Part shown: positions 12,176-24,747 of the stretch, piece after piece | Position numbering within the stretch: the stretch's first letter is position 1 | Layout: every line of letters begins with the position of its first letter | From: Amphiura filiformis | Taxonomy: Eukaryota > Echinodermata > Ophiuroidea > Amphilepidida > Amphiuridae | Length of the DNA: 64,000 bases | Direction of reading: 5' to 3' | Assembly: GCF_039555335.1 (NCBI RefSeq) | Contig: NC_092636.1 | Coordinates: 59,461,991-59,525,990, forward strand | The notes under the pieces: model-generated | What the model saw: only the letters and a program-made list of their open reading frames with translations | Told to the model about the DNA's origin: nothing | Database searches by the model: none | Program-made: the position numbers and the translations under genes

Positions 12176-12549
12176 AATCTATTAAAAAACACGTCATTCA
12201 AGATTCCCAATTCATCGTGTTCATTGGCTCAGGTTTTTTGTGGGAATTGCTCAAAATAATTTTCAGTATTTAGCTTCCGATACCATTGTGTACTGTGTAA
12301 TATGTATTCCTGTTCCAAAGTTGTAACTGAATAAATTGACAAATGCTATTAAAGAAAACATACATCAATTATTTCAACATCACTTTCAAAAAGCAAGTTG
12401 ATTTCAAGAGATGCCCCATAATTTCCCTCATCCTTCAGACCCAAACTTCCGACATTAACTTAATCGAATAATATTCATAGGAATGGTCACCTAATAATAG
12501 AGTTTATTGTTTATAACATTCTAAGAGACTATTTTTCTCTTTATGGCAG

Positions 12550-12693
12550 AACTTCACTCATGTTTTTACGTCTTATGGGAACTGTTGGACGTTCAATAGT
12601 GGGAAGGACAACCGTGGTAATGATTTACCCATCTTAACAGAAGACCAACCTGGCTCTGAAAATGGTTTGAAATTGATCATAAATATCCAACAG
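12550..12693 (+). CDS. gene A exon 3
   Basis: 144 nt, phase 0 to 0, acceptor TATGGCAG, donor CAG/GTAGGA. Encodes NFTHVFTSYGNCWTF and the next 33 residues. The first codons restate the post-finger ectodomain motif of ASICs. Confidence 0.92.
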
Positions 12694-15600
12694 GTAGGAA
12701 AAGTTAATATTAACAATATCTACTGATACAATAAACATTTGTAAAGAAAAGATTTGTCTTTTGTAAAGATGATCTTATTGTGAAGCATTATCTTCTTTGA
12801 AATAAGCGTTTTCTGTTAACGGTACGGGCAATTTAAAATCGAGTTGCGAAAAGTTTTTTGATACGTTCATTGATTTCTCAAAAAGTAAAAATCGCAGTTT
12901 AACAAATAACGGTTCAAATGAAAGCCAATATTGGGGGCTAATTATTGTATCACTATGAAAGGCCTGACACCAATATAAACATTTGTTTCGGTGACCCAAG
13001 TTCATGGTCATTTCCGCCCACGCACTTTTTTACAGATGGCCTGGAATTTCATATTTCGGTTTCAGCGATTGCCCGAAAAAAGGTGGTATGTTTTTGAAAA
13101 GCGTTTCCGCTTGGAATGTAGATAGTTATTGTTACTATTACTCTTCGCGATTTTAATTTATGCACTCTTTAGCCGGCAATTTTCAATGCATTTTACATAT
13201 TAGAAATGTCGCTTGCATAAATACCGATGTTTTTAACAGTATCGTTTTACCTCATCAATTATGCAAATTAGGGCATGTGTACAATTGTACACATTGTGAC
13301 TTAGTGACGACGTTTACAATGATTTTTTGGATTTTATTTGCATTATGACTAAGTAATGGCAGTAAAACTTGGTAACATGTGTGAAGCAACAAACTAACTT
13401 CAACCCTTTGTTTCTTTTTTCTGTTGTCTTCATACGTCCGTATCTGTAGGCTCTTAACTGTCACTAATTTGGTATAAAATGCTAATAAACAGTTCTTGTC
13501 TTTGGAGAGACCGAGAAAGACATCACCCTTAATAAACTTGATTTCTGAGACTAATTTTGTTACTCCACCCTACACGATCCATTTTCGGGCACATCACCGA
13601 CCAGTTACCTCTGTAATAATAGGCCTACAGAGTGGTTTTGCCAAAAAATGTATCCAGAGCAAATTATAAATTGAATGGAAGCATTAACAAAAGAGTTATA
13701 ACTACTTATAATGATGTACAAAGTATACTAAATAACTCCTATATATTGATAAGATTAGTCACACTGTGTACAACTGAACACAATATATTTACAAGGTGAG
13801 ACACACTTTGTACAATTGTACACACCATTTTAAAAAAAATCTACACCACATATGTTTGAAGCATTTGATCAAAATAGTGTTCCATGTTTTCTACAGGTCT
13901 TACACTAACCCCCTGACTAGAATTTAGCCTGTCCGCAATGATATTTCATATAAAATCAAAAAGGGAAAGTACCTGTCTTCTGGCAACGTGCTGTAGTGGG
14001 TGATGCCCTCTTAGATTATGAAAAGTGACATTCAGTTAGGCGATAGCATATGAATACACAATTGTGCACATGGTGTTTGATTGCAGTAATAGGCTTCCCC
14101 TGGTATACAGGGAGCAATAGAAGTCCATGTGTACAATTGTACACAGTATGTACGAAGGGGATAATAATTGTTACTCTTTTGCGGACGGCTAAATAGCGAA
14201 TATGTGACCGTACACCACGAATGAGCCGTAAATTTCGCAACTTCAATTTTGTTTTATTTCGTGTTAAGAAAATATATATCATAAGCTTTAAAATACATTT
14301 GACTTCAAACGATGTCCAGAAGATGTCCAGGGTTATGGGGTTATGGTTTGTTGAACTTTGCTACTTCAACAATTAATGGTATACCTTTTCGGTTCTACAC
14401 GTGTCTCTTTTCCCACCTTGTTGGCGGTCATTTCAAATCATCCCCAAGTCAACGAGGTTCAGGAATGTCCTCTCATTGTTAATTGTTGGCTATACATACC
14501 TAGAAAAAATACAATACTTCGTAACCCATCACTTGAACAGGATTTAGCCAAAGCAAACAAAGACTAGAGATAATTAAGAATTCTATAGACATAATTATGT
14601 AGAAGCTTATTATCCTCTTCAGCAATAATATTATTGATTGGTTTAAACGGTGTTTGACTAGCGTAGGCGTAATGAATATTTAAGTGAAGTCCTTAATTTT
14701 TGACATTTTTTGCCCAAAATAGAAAGTTTCAAAACTAATTCGCTTAATCATGTTGACCTACTTACAAAGATATCATAAAGTTTCAGAACTACATCATACG
14801 GAACGTGCCAAGTGAAACAGGTTTTACACGGGAAAATCAACCAATGTATAATTGCATTTCTAACAAATAGGCTATGGCCTATAAAGCTAATAATGGTCAT
14901 ACGGCTGCAACGATTCATTTATCTTACTTAAAACTGAACACTCTGTTTATCCTTACAGGATGAGTATACAGAAACATTGAGTGGTAACATCCAGGCAGGT
15001 CTCAAGGTTCTTGTTCATGATCAGGCAGATCCACCACTTATGGACTCACTTGGTTCAGCTGTACCACCGGGATATTATGCATTCATGGCGATAAGGAAAG
15101 AAATGGTATGTATAATTGTGTATATGAGACTGGACTACTTGAAACTAAACTAATCTAAACTAGTACTTAAAGCTACTGAACTAAAATGTAAATGTTTAAA
15201 TTTTGTCATTTTGCAAATTGGAATTCAGTTATTCTTCGGCTCAGACAGTCTTTGGCTATAACACAGAAAGATCTCTCCAGACTACAGAAATTGCAGAACA
15301 AATGTTGATATATCGCAAGCCCAAGTCTGATCATGTGAGCCCACTCTTAAAGAGGAAGTCCCATCAGAGCAGTTCTTCTGAATTTGACAGGTGCTAATTT
15401 GACAGGTGCTAATTGATGTTTTAATGCTATTGTCAAATTCAGAGATAATATTGTCACTGATTAATTTGATAACCAGGCCGGTTTGGTTCACCCCAGAAGA
15501 ACTGCTCCGGCGGGGCTTCCTCTTTAAGAGATCTTCATTGGCTAGCAGTTCATAAGAGAATCAAGTTCAAGACACTCACGCCTGTGTACAAGTCCTTGGG

Positions 15601-18600
15601 CTCTTCCCTCAGTACATTTCCAACTGTCTCACGGCCAAGAGCTCCATACATGCTATGAGTGCTAGGTCCAGTGAGAGTGTTAACCATTCCTCGCACCAGG
15701 AAATGTCCTGGGGATAGAGCCTTTTCAGTGACTGCTCCAAAGTTATGGAATGACTTACCATCTACAATGCAGAATGCCATCAGCCTGGACTAATTTAAGT
15801 CATTGATCAAAACTCACTTTCCTTAATTTTTGCTACAACTGCTTTCTGTATTTGCATTTTGCGTTTTCTTTTCAAGGCGCATAATTGGAATTGATTCCTC
15901 CTGTATTATTTTAATATTTTAGTTCATGAACTTAGAGCCTCCATGGGGCAAATGTAACCGAAGTAAAACACTTGAATACTACGACAAATACACACTAAGC
16001 GGATGTTTTATCGAATGCAGGCTGACACTTATATTCGAGAAATGTGAATGTAGGCCTATTAGGTAAGTGGATTTATTTTCTTTGAACAGCAACTTTTATG
16101 TATAAATCGTGGGGTCATCCTTTGTAGCCATATAATTCAATGACAAAAATAATTCGAAGATCACTCCACCTGGAGCTGGGGCTGATGGCAACCTGCATTA
16201 CCAAGACAGTTTTAATTGTATTACATAATTTATATATATGTATATATTATATAATACTTTATGGCACGTGTTTGGGACCTGAATTCAAGCTCTGGTATGT
16301 ATTAGAAAAACAAATGAGAAATAGACCATCACCTGAAACAATTGGCGTCTTGTTGAGATATGGTGTGCAGTCGCAATAGTCGCTTGGAAGGCGAGACCCC
16401 GAAAAGTCAAGCTTTCTGAGCGACTAACATTTAAGCCTGGAAACTGGTCCAGTCCCTGGTTTTATAATCACAAGAACCACAAGTATTGTTATAATTGATA
16501 TTGAACATATTGAACCAATGTCATGAGTCTATCATGCAGATCTCATCCATAATTTGTATTATTCCCTTATATAATAGATATCCAGGTATTGCCGAAGTGT
16601 GTACCCCATATCAAACAGCAACCTGTGTTAAAGATGTGCTTAGTAAGTATTCTTCCGACCGATATACCAACTGTGGTTTAAGACAGTCAGAATTTCAAAA
16701 GGATACGCCCACCCATCACATAGCGTGATAAAATAGCGTGATCACATTGATATTGGGTGCCTTGATGGGAGCCAAGGACCAGGGCATTGACTTAAAAAAT
16801 TGATTCTTAAAGGAGTGTTTCGTGATCCTAGCAACCTCTTTTTATGACATTTTTCAGTACATATCCACGAAAAATGCCTATTCCTAAAATTTCAGTTGAT
16901 TCCGATTTTGCGTTTGCGAGTATATGCATGATTATGTGTATTACACTGTTCCATAGACAATGTTGTAATTTCGTTCTGGTGCACCAGAACGAAATTCAAA
17001 TTTCACGATATCTTTGCAAAACGAATTAATCTGCAAGAAATATTTTGTACTTAAACATTATGTAGCCAGAGGTTTCCAGTGATATAAAAATCTCAACTTT
17101 TTTTGAGAAAAATGGGGGATCAGGCTGTGGATCACGAAGTGCCCCTTTAAGAAGGATCTCCTTTATTATGTTGTGAAGTTGTATCAAACTAGTCCAAAGA
17201 ATTCACACTTATGTGCAGATTTTTCGATAAGTAGCAGTCTTTTTCGTTGCTAATCTTTATGCGATGACCACTGCACATAATGTTGTTAATGTAATGAAAA
17301 AGATTGGAATAAGTGAGAATTACATCTGCATCCTGTAGGACATAATTATAAAGATGCCACCGCCAGAATACATTATGGTGTTGCCAAAGAGATGAGAATA
17401 GCGAGAGGAGTGATACAGGAAGGCCGTGAAGTACATTTTCACCTAAGATTTTCACAGCCGAACTGGAAGATATTTTCGAAAAGTCCGGCTGGAGGGAAAA
17501 TGAATCAACAGCGGCGGGGAAATGAGTGAGGGGTGGGTTGAGTGTGTGAGTGAGTATAATGAGCGAGGGATTGGAATAGTGAGACTGAGGGATATTTTTG
17601 TTTTATAGGTAATCATTATATTAGTGCTTAAGCATACTCATGCCATGTTCTCTTCCGATGTGTTTATCATTGGATTCAAAAATTAGTACAAAATTACTCA
17701 TGCTTGTGGGTTTGTGAGTTTGCATGATTCATTTGAAGGTAACGGCAAACACTTGAAGAAATATTTTGACAGCGGTTTTAATTTCAATATTGTTGTTTAA
17801 TCAATTCTGGTTGTTTTGTCTTTCTTTCTTTTTTGTATTTTCCTTCACGGAAAATGACAATAATACTTCTCACAAACATGGTCATTTAAGGCGAGTTTAA
17901 ATCCGGTTCTTTAGGGATATGCGAATGTCCAGTTGCATGCAATCACACAGAGTATGTAACATCGATATCATACGGAGCTGTACCCAGCCAAAGCGTAGCC
18001 GATGAAGCATATCAGCATTTCAATGAAACTCTTGAATATCAACGGTAAGTTTGCAAGACCTTCCACAAAAACACCTCAATGTTGTCAGAACTACATTAAC
18101 ATCATATTCATCCGGAAACTCATGAAAGTCGATCTTAACATTAATAGCAAAATGAAGTTTCTGGCCCCTCACTTCGGGGTGATTTCAAATACTTTTGATA
18201 CCCTCTTGTACAACATATTAATCAGTAATAATGCCATTATATTGCCATCTGAATGTTTTTGTTGGATAACTCAATAACGATAGGTCGTAGATAGCACAAA
18301 CTATACATTTTCTTAATCCTCGTCACCAGGCGAGTAATTTGATATGTCTTTTTAACAAGATCGAAGCATTTTCAGTTGTTTACCCCTGTGTGTGATCTTT
18401 CGTGACCTCTACCGAAAAACGTACCCTACAATTGGAGTCCACTACCCCCTAGCAGTAATCTAGAGGGTCTATACGAACACTCCATGGTATCAAAGATAGT
18501 TTGAACAAATAACATTTCAAAATAAAGGAAAGGGAAAAAATTGCTCGAAGACTATGGTTATACCAGTACATTGTGACAGGTTTGTTAGTGATGTGCTATG

Positions 18601-19500
18601 TCAAGCAATGTATCAAGTTGGGGAGGGTTTATTTAACAGTCATTTCCTCCCTTTGGCTAAGGGCAGGTTTTATAACTTTTATGCGTGATTGCCCTCATAC
18701 AGGGGCTGTACAATAATTATGCGTAGGGTGAATTAAAAAAAAATAAAACCACTCTCCCCCCCCCCCTTTTGACTCGCCAAACAAAACAGTACCCCTTTAC
18801 ACGTGAGTGGGGGAATTTTGGCAGAGAAAAAATAACTTTCAAGCATTTCTTTTTTTTGGGGGGGGGGACATCTAATTTTTTGGGTTACCTGTCAGTGTAA
18901 CGCAATCAAGTAATATGTTTTTTTATCATTTTCTCTTTCAGAATGAATTTTGTTGTAATAGATATTTTCTACGAAGCGCTCAATTTCCAGTCTTTTAAAG
19001 AGAATAAAGCAATGACGGTTTCAACCTTGATAAGTATGCATTAGCTATTATCCAATGTTCTCGATAAAATACAAAGTAGCTATAAATCGTATATTTTAAA
19101 TGGTTAACCCACACAATTCACACGTATTGAACACGACCTATATTTTGCGATGTTACTCATAGCAATATTACATGAAAACAATTTCCAGAACCAATGTTCT
19201 ATTCATTTTAATCACATTAAACTCCCATGCCATTAGCACTTGAGCTGCATTTACTCGTGTTGTTAATCTCGCTCATTTGATCATTTCTCTCCATTGTTGA
19301 CAGGTAATATTGGAGGAAACGTGGGATTATTTTTGGGAGGCAGTATTCTTACATTCGCAGAAATAATAGATTACGTATTGCTCAAGTGTTGTGGTCTTTG
19401 TAGTGCCGAAAAGAAACGGGTATCAAAGGAAGATGTCAAATCAACTACAGGAGAAAACACGCAACAACAGGGTCTGGATAATCCAATGCAACTTTATTAA
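12550..19500 (+). CDS. ASIC-like DEG/ENaC sodium channel, gene A (exons 3-9 only in window)
   Basis: Seven exons join in frame: 12550-12693, 14959-15105, 15923-16062, 16578-16642, 17891-18044, 18942-19033 and 19304-19500. They encode 312 residues of a DEG/ENaC channel subunit, a trimeric plasma-membrane Na+ channel of the acid-sensing type. Visible are the FTSYGNCWTFNSGK motif, PPWGKC, the conserved ectodomain cysteines and the second membrane segment with Gly-Gly-Ser at the pore. All borders are GT-AG. Exon lengths and phases equal those of exons 3-9 of gene B. The first two exons (cytoplasmic HG motif, TM1, start codon) are absent from 1-12549, so the gene is either partial because of the window edge or a 5'-truncated duplicate. 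All seven exons are free of stops, which favours a working gene. The gate aspartate found in gene B is Asn here. Several MITEs and a LINE scrap sit in its introns. Confidence 0.9.
13276..14150. repeat. cluster of GTACAATTGTAC palindromes in gene A intron 3
   Basis: The 16-bp perfect palindrome GTGTACAATTGTACAC occurs near 13277 and 14131, with near copies around 13765, 13807 and 14055. The flanks CATGTG are shared too. It may mark a foldback element or a binding site; no gene is visible. Confidence 0.5.
14959..15105 (+). CDS. gene A exon 4
   Basis: 147 nt, phase 0 to 0. Encodes DEYTETLSGNIQAGLKVL through AIRKEM. Equivalent to 26979-27125 of gene B and 147 nt in both. Confidence 0.92.
15520..15840 (+). 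pseudogene. LINE 3' fragment in gene A intron 4
   Basis: The plus strand reads LHWLAVHKRIKFKTLTPVYK, then PRTRKCPGDRAFSVTAPKLW, NDLP and FKSLIKTHF. This is the typical C-terminal part downstream of the reverse transcriptase in CR1/L2/Jockey-type LINEs. A stop falls before FKSLIK and the element is 5'-truncated. Confidence 0.8.
15923..16062 (+). CDS. gene A exon 5
   Basis: 140 nt, phase 0 to 2. Encodes FMNLEPPWGKCNRSKTLEYY and the Cys-rich TLSGCFIEC segment. Donor ATTAG/GTAAGT. Confidence 0.92.
16578..16642 (+). CDS. gene A exon 6
   Basis: 65 nt, phase 2 to 1. Encodes YPGIAEVCTPYQTATCVKDV. Too short for simple frame searches; recognised from the split Arg codon and from the gene B counterpart. 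Confidence 0.9.
16811..17146. mobile_element. MITE flanked by TTAA with a perfect central palindrome
   Basis: AGGAGTGTTTCGTGATCC after TTAA 16807-16810 is matched by GGATCACGAAGTGCCCCT before TTAA 17147-17150. A perfect 30-bp palindrome (16967-16996, centre TGCA, arms AATTTCGTTCTGG) sits almost exactly at the midpoint. Non-coding, in gene A intron 6. Confidence 0.78.
17891..18044 (+). CDS. gene A exon 7
   Basis: 154 nt, phase 1 to 2. Encodes SLGICECPVACNHTEYVTSI and the rest of the Cys-rich palm/thumb segment. Donor CAACG/GTAAGT. Confidence 0.92.
18942..19033 (+). CDS. gene A exon 8
   Basis: 92 nt, phase 2 to 1. Encodes MNFVVIDIFYEALNFQSFKE to VSTLI. This matches the strand of ASICs that leads into TM2. 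The donor and first intron bases GTATGCATTAGCTA are also kept in gene B. Confidence 0.92.
19304..19500 (+). CDS. gene A exon 9 (terminal)
   Basis: 197 nt including TAA. Encodes NIGGNVGLFLGGSILTFAEI, the TM2 segment, and a short cytoplasmic tail ending PMQLY. The pore triplet is GGS. Confidence 0.94.
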
Positions 19501-19510
19501 GAACATTCCA

Positions 19511-19516
19511 AATAAA
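19511..19516 (+). terminator. polyadenylation signal, gene A
   Basis: AATAAA ten bases after the stop codon of gene A. The closeness to the stop is unusual but possible. Confidence 0.5.
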
Positions 19517-21049
19517 GGCCACAGTATCTAAATTATTGTTACCTATCGGTTTTCATTGATTATGTTGAAGACTGCCACAACAAAATACAACCTTACTGGT
19601 ATAGAATACAGCCATTTTGGAAGCAGGCTTTCATTTTCAAATTTATAGGTACCAATCATTTTGATACATCCTGCTATGTCTTTAAAAGCGAATTTCTCGA
19701 CGAGTGGCTTAGCAGTTGGCCTGTCTAACTTCAAGACTTAAGAGGTCGTAAGACCAGGCTTAACTGAAAACGCTTTTCCCGAAGCACGGCTACAATAGTT
19801 TCGAGGCTTCGTTAGCCTGTGGGCCAGGCTTGTAGGATTAGCCCAGCCTTCGGTTAAATTTGTATTTCTCGATATCAGTCTTATATAGCCGCAATCTACG
19901 AAAGCCTGTTAGGCCAGGCTTACAGCGGCTTTTTGTGGCATTGCCTCAGAGCAGGTCTTAGATCGTAAGCCTTGGTCTATTTCAATTTAGAATTTGTTTA
20001 AATTGTAATGCGAACTTTTTTTTCATATTTTGTTTGAAGTGTGTAACAATTTTTGCTTTACTTTTTAGGGGAATCACATTTTTCTTCCCTGTAGGCTAAC
20101 AGTTTTACTATTTTTGGGATGCAAAGATAAAATAATGAGTAAAAAGCATAGAAGAATCATTCATACAAGCAGGACTCATAATAAAGTCAAATGGAAAAAA
20201 ATACATAAAAGACACAAAAACAGAAAAAATAGGCTTGCATCAAGTTATACGGTATAAGCCCAAGCACAAGACCGCGGGTCTGGGCTAGTCTTCGCGCTGG
20301 TAACATTGCGATAATGAAAAGGCAACCTTGTTAGTACGGTAAACCGTGAAGGACAACAGCTTATATGCACATCTATATACCTCCAACTGCCTATACAATT
20401 AAAGTCGCTGGTAGAAAGGGATACAGTTGTCAAGCGTTAAGCCTGTATGGCCACTAAGACTAGGTTGAATTTGCGTTTAAGGGTATACGACGTATTGTTG
20501 GTCGAAGCAGCCAAAAAGTAATTTTCATTATTTAAATCAATATATTATTGAAAAATAACACTTTGATGTTTTTCAAAAGTTCATTCTACAAATTATATAC
20601 TTTGAAAAAGTGCTTGATTTATTGTTGTTAATGAGTTATATACCTTTTACAAAAGTGTTGTTGTTTCAGCCCTCTTTACAACATAACTTAAGAACCACAG
20701 GAGCTACACAAGTATATCTGTGATCTTTGAATTCTTCTACACGTTCGCTATGAAATGATCACTGCCGTTTTTGCAATAGCTCACTACCATTTGCAAGACG
20801 TTGTGAACTACCAAATCGCAACAGTTTAAAATAGTTGCTAACCTTAAGTAATCCTGCTTGAGGTACGACTCAGGCTTCGAGAGCGGGGTAGGCTTAGTAG
20901 CCTCGAGGCCACCTTAAGACTACTTAAGGCTTACTAAGACTGCTGTCGAGAAACTCCCCCATAGAGAATTTGTTGGTGCATAAATATTTTTGACTAGTAA
21001 GAGTGGGTGCAATAAAATAATAGCAAATAAACCTTCACTGAAAGCCAAA
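19517..21049. other. intergenic, no gene seen
   Basis: Contains many AGGCTT/AAGCCT words (19740-19960 and 20860-20945) in opposite orientations, so probably the decayed arms of a foldback element. No supported coding region. Confidence 0.4.
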
Positions 21050-21051
21050 CT

Positions 21052-21295
21052 GGAGTCAGGGTGACTCTAAAAGCAGAGTCCAGCCACTCTGCGACTCTAT
21101 GTCTAAAATGACTCCATATTGGGAGTCATCTGACTCCCCTGAAGAGTCATACATTTCTTGACTCCGCGGAAGAGTCACCATTGATGACTCTACACAGGAG
21201 TCATTTGACTGCCAATATGGAGTCATTTTAGACATAGTGGCCGGACTCTGCTTCTAGAGTAACCCAGACTCCATCTATAGAGTCACCCTGACTCC
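21052..21295. mobile_element. GAGTC/GACTC-rich foldback element
   Basis: GGAGTCAGGGTGACTCTA at 21052-21069 has its exact reverse complement at 21278-21295. Further matching arm segments follow inward. I count 17 GAGTC or GACTC words in about 245 bp. Non-coding. Confidence 0.8.
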
Positions 21296-22040
21296 ATTAC
21301 AGGGTCCCTCCGACAGTTCGGAAATAGCACAAAATAATGATATAGATGTACATCAAGATGTGTAATTCTATTTTCTAAATTGTATAAATTTTATTGTTAC
21401 ACCCTGTACATAAGCCTGTTTTGTTTTTGAGCTTCCCAAATGGCTTTATTAGGGTAGGCCTAGCAAAAAGTTTGTATTTTACACTATTTTCGGCCATTAT
21501 CATGATAAAAAACAGGGCTTTATTACGACAATGTGCGTGCGGAAAATTGTTGGTATTTTACACTATTTTGGCCCAATGGGGGGTGAATTTTGGTGGAAAA
21601 GGCCTCCTTGCCCTTTTTCTTTTCCTTTGCCCTCATTTTCATTTTTTTAGCCCCCACCCGCTGGCTACCCTACTGCATTCAGATGTCTATTAACAACACT
21701 TTGTATATTTTTTTCCTATCCCCCTGTTGAACCGAACTTTGCGGACAAGCGCCATCACAAAATAATGCTGAAAACTCTGCTTTTAATATATACATTCGTA
21801 TCAAATATTCAACAACGCTCTTACTACGCAATTTTATACTTATTTTCAAAGGATGAAAATTTAGTTGTAATATGGTTGTGGTGTTGTAGTATGTATGTGT
21901 TGAACAAGTACATCAGGATCGGTATAATTAAGGTTCTTTGTATCTGATCCAGAAATTGCACTTACTTGTGTATGTTTTACCAACCACAGCACTGTTGGTG
22001 AGTAGTGACTGCTAGCTGGCAACCGATGCTATAATGAAAG

Positions 22041-22369
22041 CCCGGAGGTGTCACTCCCATTGTGGCCTGTACACCATCCGCGATAATGAAAACGCGTAAA
22101 AGGGTAGTTTTTCGTGGGTAGGCACGATACGCGCGTAACGTGTTTAGGGTGTCAAAAACATGAAATATTGGAAAAAAAGGGTAGCAAAATTGCAATTGCT
22201 AATACGCGGAAATGAAATTTAGGGTATGAAATTTGATGCAAGGAAGAAAATCCATGTTTAGGGTATCGTTTTAGCCAAGGGTTAAATCCTTGTTTAGGGT
22301 CCTTTTCAAAAGTTGATTATCGCGGAGTGGTGTACAGGCCACAATGGGAGTGACCCCCCCCCCCCCCGG
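22041..22369. mobile_element. MITE with 8-bp TSD AATGAAAG (hAT-like)
   Basis: Ends CCCGGAGGTGTCACTCCC and GGGAGTGACCC followed by a C run and GG. Inner arms TTGTGGCCTGTACACCA are exact. AATGAAAG is present at 22033-22040 and 22370-22377. An 8-bp duplication is the hallmark of hAT-type integration. Confidence 0.82.
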
Positions 22370-22675
22370 AATGAAAGACAAAGATACAGAGAATTATCGC
22401 GTCTGACGTCATCTCAAACTCGAGCACGGTTTGTTTACAAGTGTCGTGATGATGACTTGCTGAACGCGGATTTATAACCGGGCGCCTTATTGTTAATTTT
22501 GCACCTTTCGACATCCAAACCATCTCAAAAGTTAGGTCTTTATAGTAGGAAACTTTCTTAACCGAAGGCACCATGTCCACAATGCCTAGAAAATCTGCTT
22601 TTTGCCTTGTAAAAGTACGTAAGTTTTTCGCCATTTGCTGCTATTCCTTTTCTCCGATCAGCACCAGATAGATTT

Positions 22676-24747
22676 ATTTATTTATTTATTACACTTTATC
22701 ACTGGTATATACAATAATTATAATATAACATCAAAATATATTGCACATGAATATTCAAAAGTACATACAAAAAAAAAAAAGGAAGTATAGAACAAATTTT
22801 GCACCAGTGAAAGGCAAGGACTAACAGGTGCAAAGCACCTCTAGGACAGTCCCACCAAGGATCAAAACAATGAGGATACCCCCTCCACCCTCCCCCTCCC
22901 AAAAAATTTGAAAAAAAAACCTACACAAGCCTGCAACCAGAACACTGGCAACATGTAACCCAAGAGTTGTAAGGATCAAAACTCTCCTCTAGTTTGTTCT
23001 TGTACCACTCAGAGAGCTGGCTCTTAAAAGAGGACATGTTGACAGTGGATCTAATTGTGAGAGGAAGTTGATTCCACAGGGGAACGATACGGTTGAAAAA
23101 CGATGCCCTGTGAGATTCGGTTTTGCATCGTTTGGGAATCAACAATAGGGGGTCAGCAGATGAGCTGGTGGTGGGACGGTCCTTGAGGGTGGAGTTAAAA
23201 ACAACAAAACGGTTAAGATTAAGGTCATAAAGTTCCATTTTGCATCTAAAAAAGAATGTGAGATCAAGGATTTCACGTCTAAAAGACAAAGGAAGGAGGT
23301 TTAATTTAGTTAACCTCTCACGATAGTCTAATCAGGGTAATGTAGAGTATAGTTTGTTGCTCTCCTCTGGATGCCTTCAATTAATCGAATATTACGATTA
23401 ATTACGATTTGATGTACCACTCCCGAGAGAGCTGGCATACTCCACATCACTCCTGACCAGTGCAGTAAAAAGTGTCCTTGTGACCCTTTCGGGAGCATTA
23501 AAACCTACTGCACGTTTTATCATACCCAACTTTTTATTGCACTTGTTGACAACACGTCTAACATGGTCATTCCATACAAGACTAGATGAAATATCAATAC
23601 CAAGATCCTTGATAGAATCAGTTCTGGGTAAAATATTGTTATTCATACGATGGTCAAATTTCACCATATTTCTTTTTCTGGTGACTGAAATTATTTGGCA
23701 TTTGGATGGATGGTAATGCGTGTCCCATGTTTTGCCCCATTTATAAAGAGAATTGATGTCATCCTGAAGGAGCAAGCAGTCATGTGTACTATGGATTGAT
23801 CTAAAGCATTTGGAATCATCAGCAAATAACGCAGTTGTGCTGTTTCGGGTACAGTTAGGCATGTCATTGATGTAACACAAAAAAAGCATGGGTCCCAAGA
23901 TGGACCCTTGAGGGACACCGGATAAGACTGGGAGCCAGTCTGAGTTTGAACTATCAATTACTACACTTTGCTCCCTATCAGTCAAGTATGCTTGAAACCA
24001 AATAAGAAGATGCGAATGGAACCCAAACGACTGTAACTTGTGAATGAGCAATTTGTGAGAGACGCTGTCAAATGCCTTAGAAAAATCCAAGTACAACATG
24101 TCTACTTGCCCGGACTCATCCATTATGGAGCTTATTTCATGAAATACTGTTAGAAGCTGCGTGACAGTTGATCTTCCTTTAACAAAACCATGCTGTAAGT
24201 GATGAATATGATCTTTAATTTGTGGAAAAACAATATTAAACACAGTTCTTTCCATGATCTTACCACAAATGCACAGCACGGAAACAGGCCGATAATTTTC
24301 CACAAGTTGTTTGTCACCCTTCTTGTAAACAGGCTCAACATTAGCTTTTAACCATATGCTTGGTAGTTTCCCAGACGAGAGAGAACAATTAAATATGTGA
24401 CACAGGGGATGAGCAATTTGAGAGGCATATTCTTTTAATACCCTTGGTGATATGCCATCAGGCCCAGTAGCTTTTGATGTGTCAAGACTGCATAGTATTT
24501 CCAAAACATCAGACTCCTCAATCTGAATACTACCAAGTAACTGGTGTTGAAACATAGGGATATCAGGTAATTCAATATCATCCCTGGGTTTTGAAAACAC
24601 AGAATAAAAATATGAATTGAACAATTGCGCTTTATCACTGGCTTCTGATGCAGTACATTGATCACCCTTGATCACCTGTGGCAAAGTGCGGACCACCTCC
24701 GCGCTGCCATAACAGCTTACAGAATGTGTAATAATTTTGCTGTTCAA
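22676..24747 (-). pseudogene. 5'-truncated LINE with reverse transcriptase
   Basis: The minus-strand frame starting at 24747 (449 codons) has KATGPDGISPRVLKEY, ENYRPVSVL, the palm block LDFSKAFDSVSHKLL, SGVPQGSILGPMLF and the FADD catalytic box. The C-terminal domain continues to 22921 with PLWNQLPLTIRSTVNMSSFK, as in CR1/Jockey-type LINEs. A short duplication with a stop at about 23398 and a one-base shift near 23325 break the frame. The 3' end is a TAAA microsatellite at 22676-22690. No endonuclease domain is present, so it is 5' truncated. It lies between genes A and B. Confidence 0.9.

Noticed and set aside
11871-12210. Long minus-strand frames of Leu, Tyr, Ile, Val or Cys runs
   Set aside because: They are translations of the ATA/AAC microsatellite.
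12550-19500. Gene A as an alternative 3' exon set of gene B
   Set aside because: It lies upstream of gene B exon 1 on the same strand and ends with its own stop, so ordinary cis-splicing cannot join it to gene B exons 1-2.
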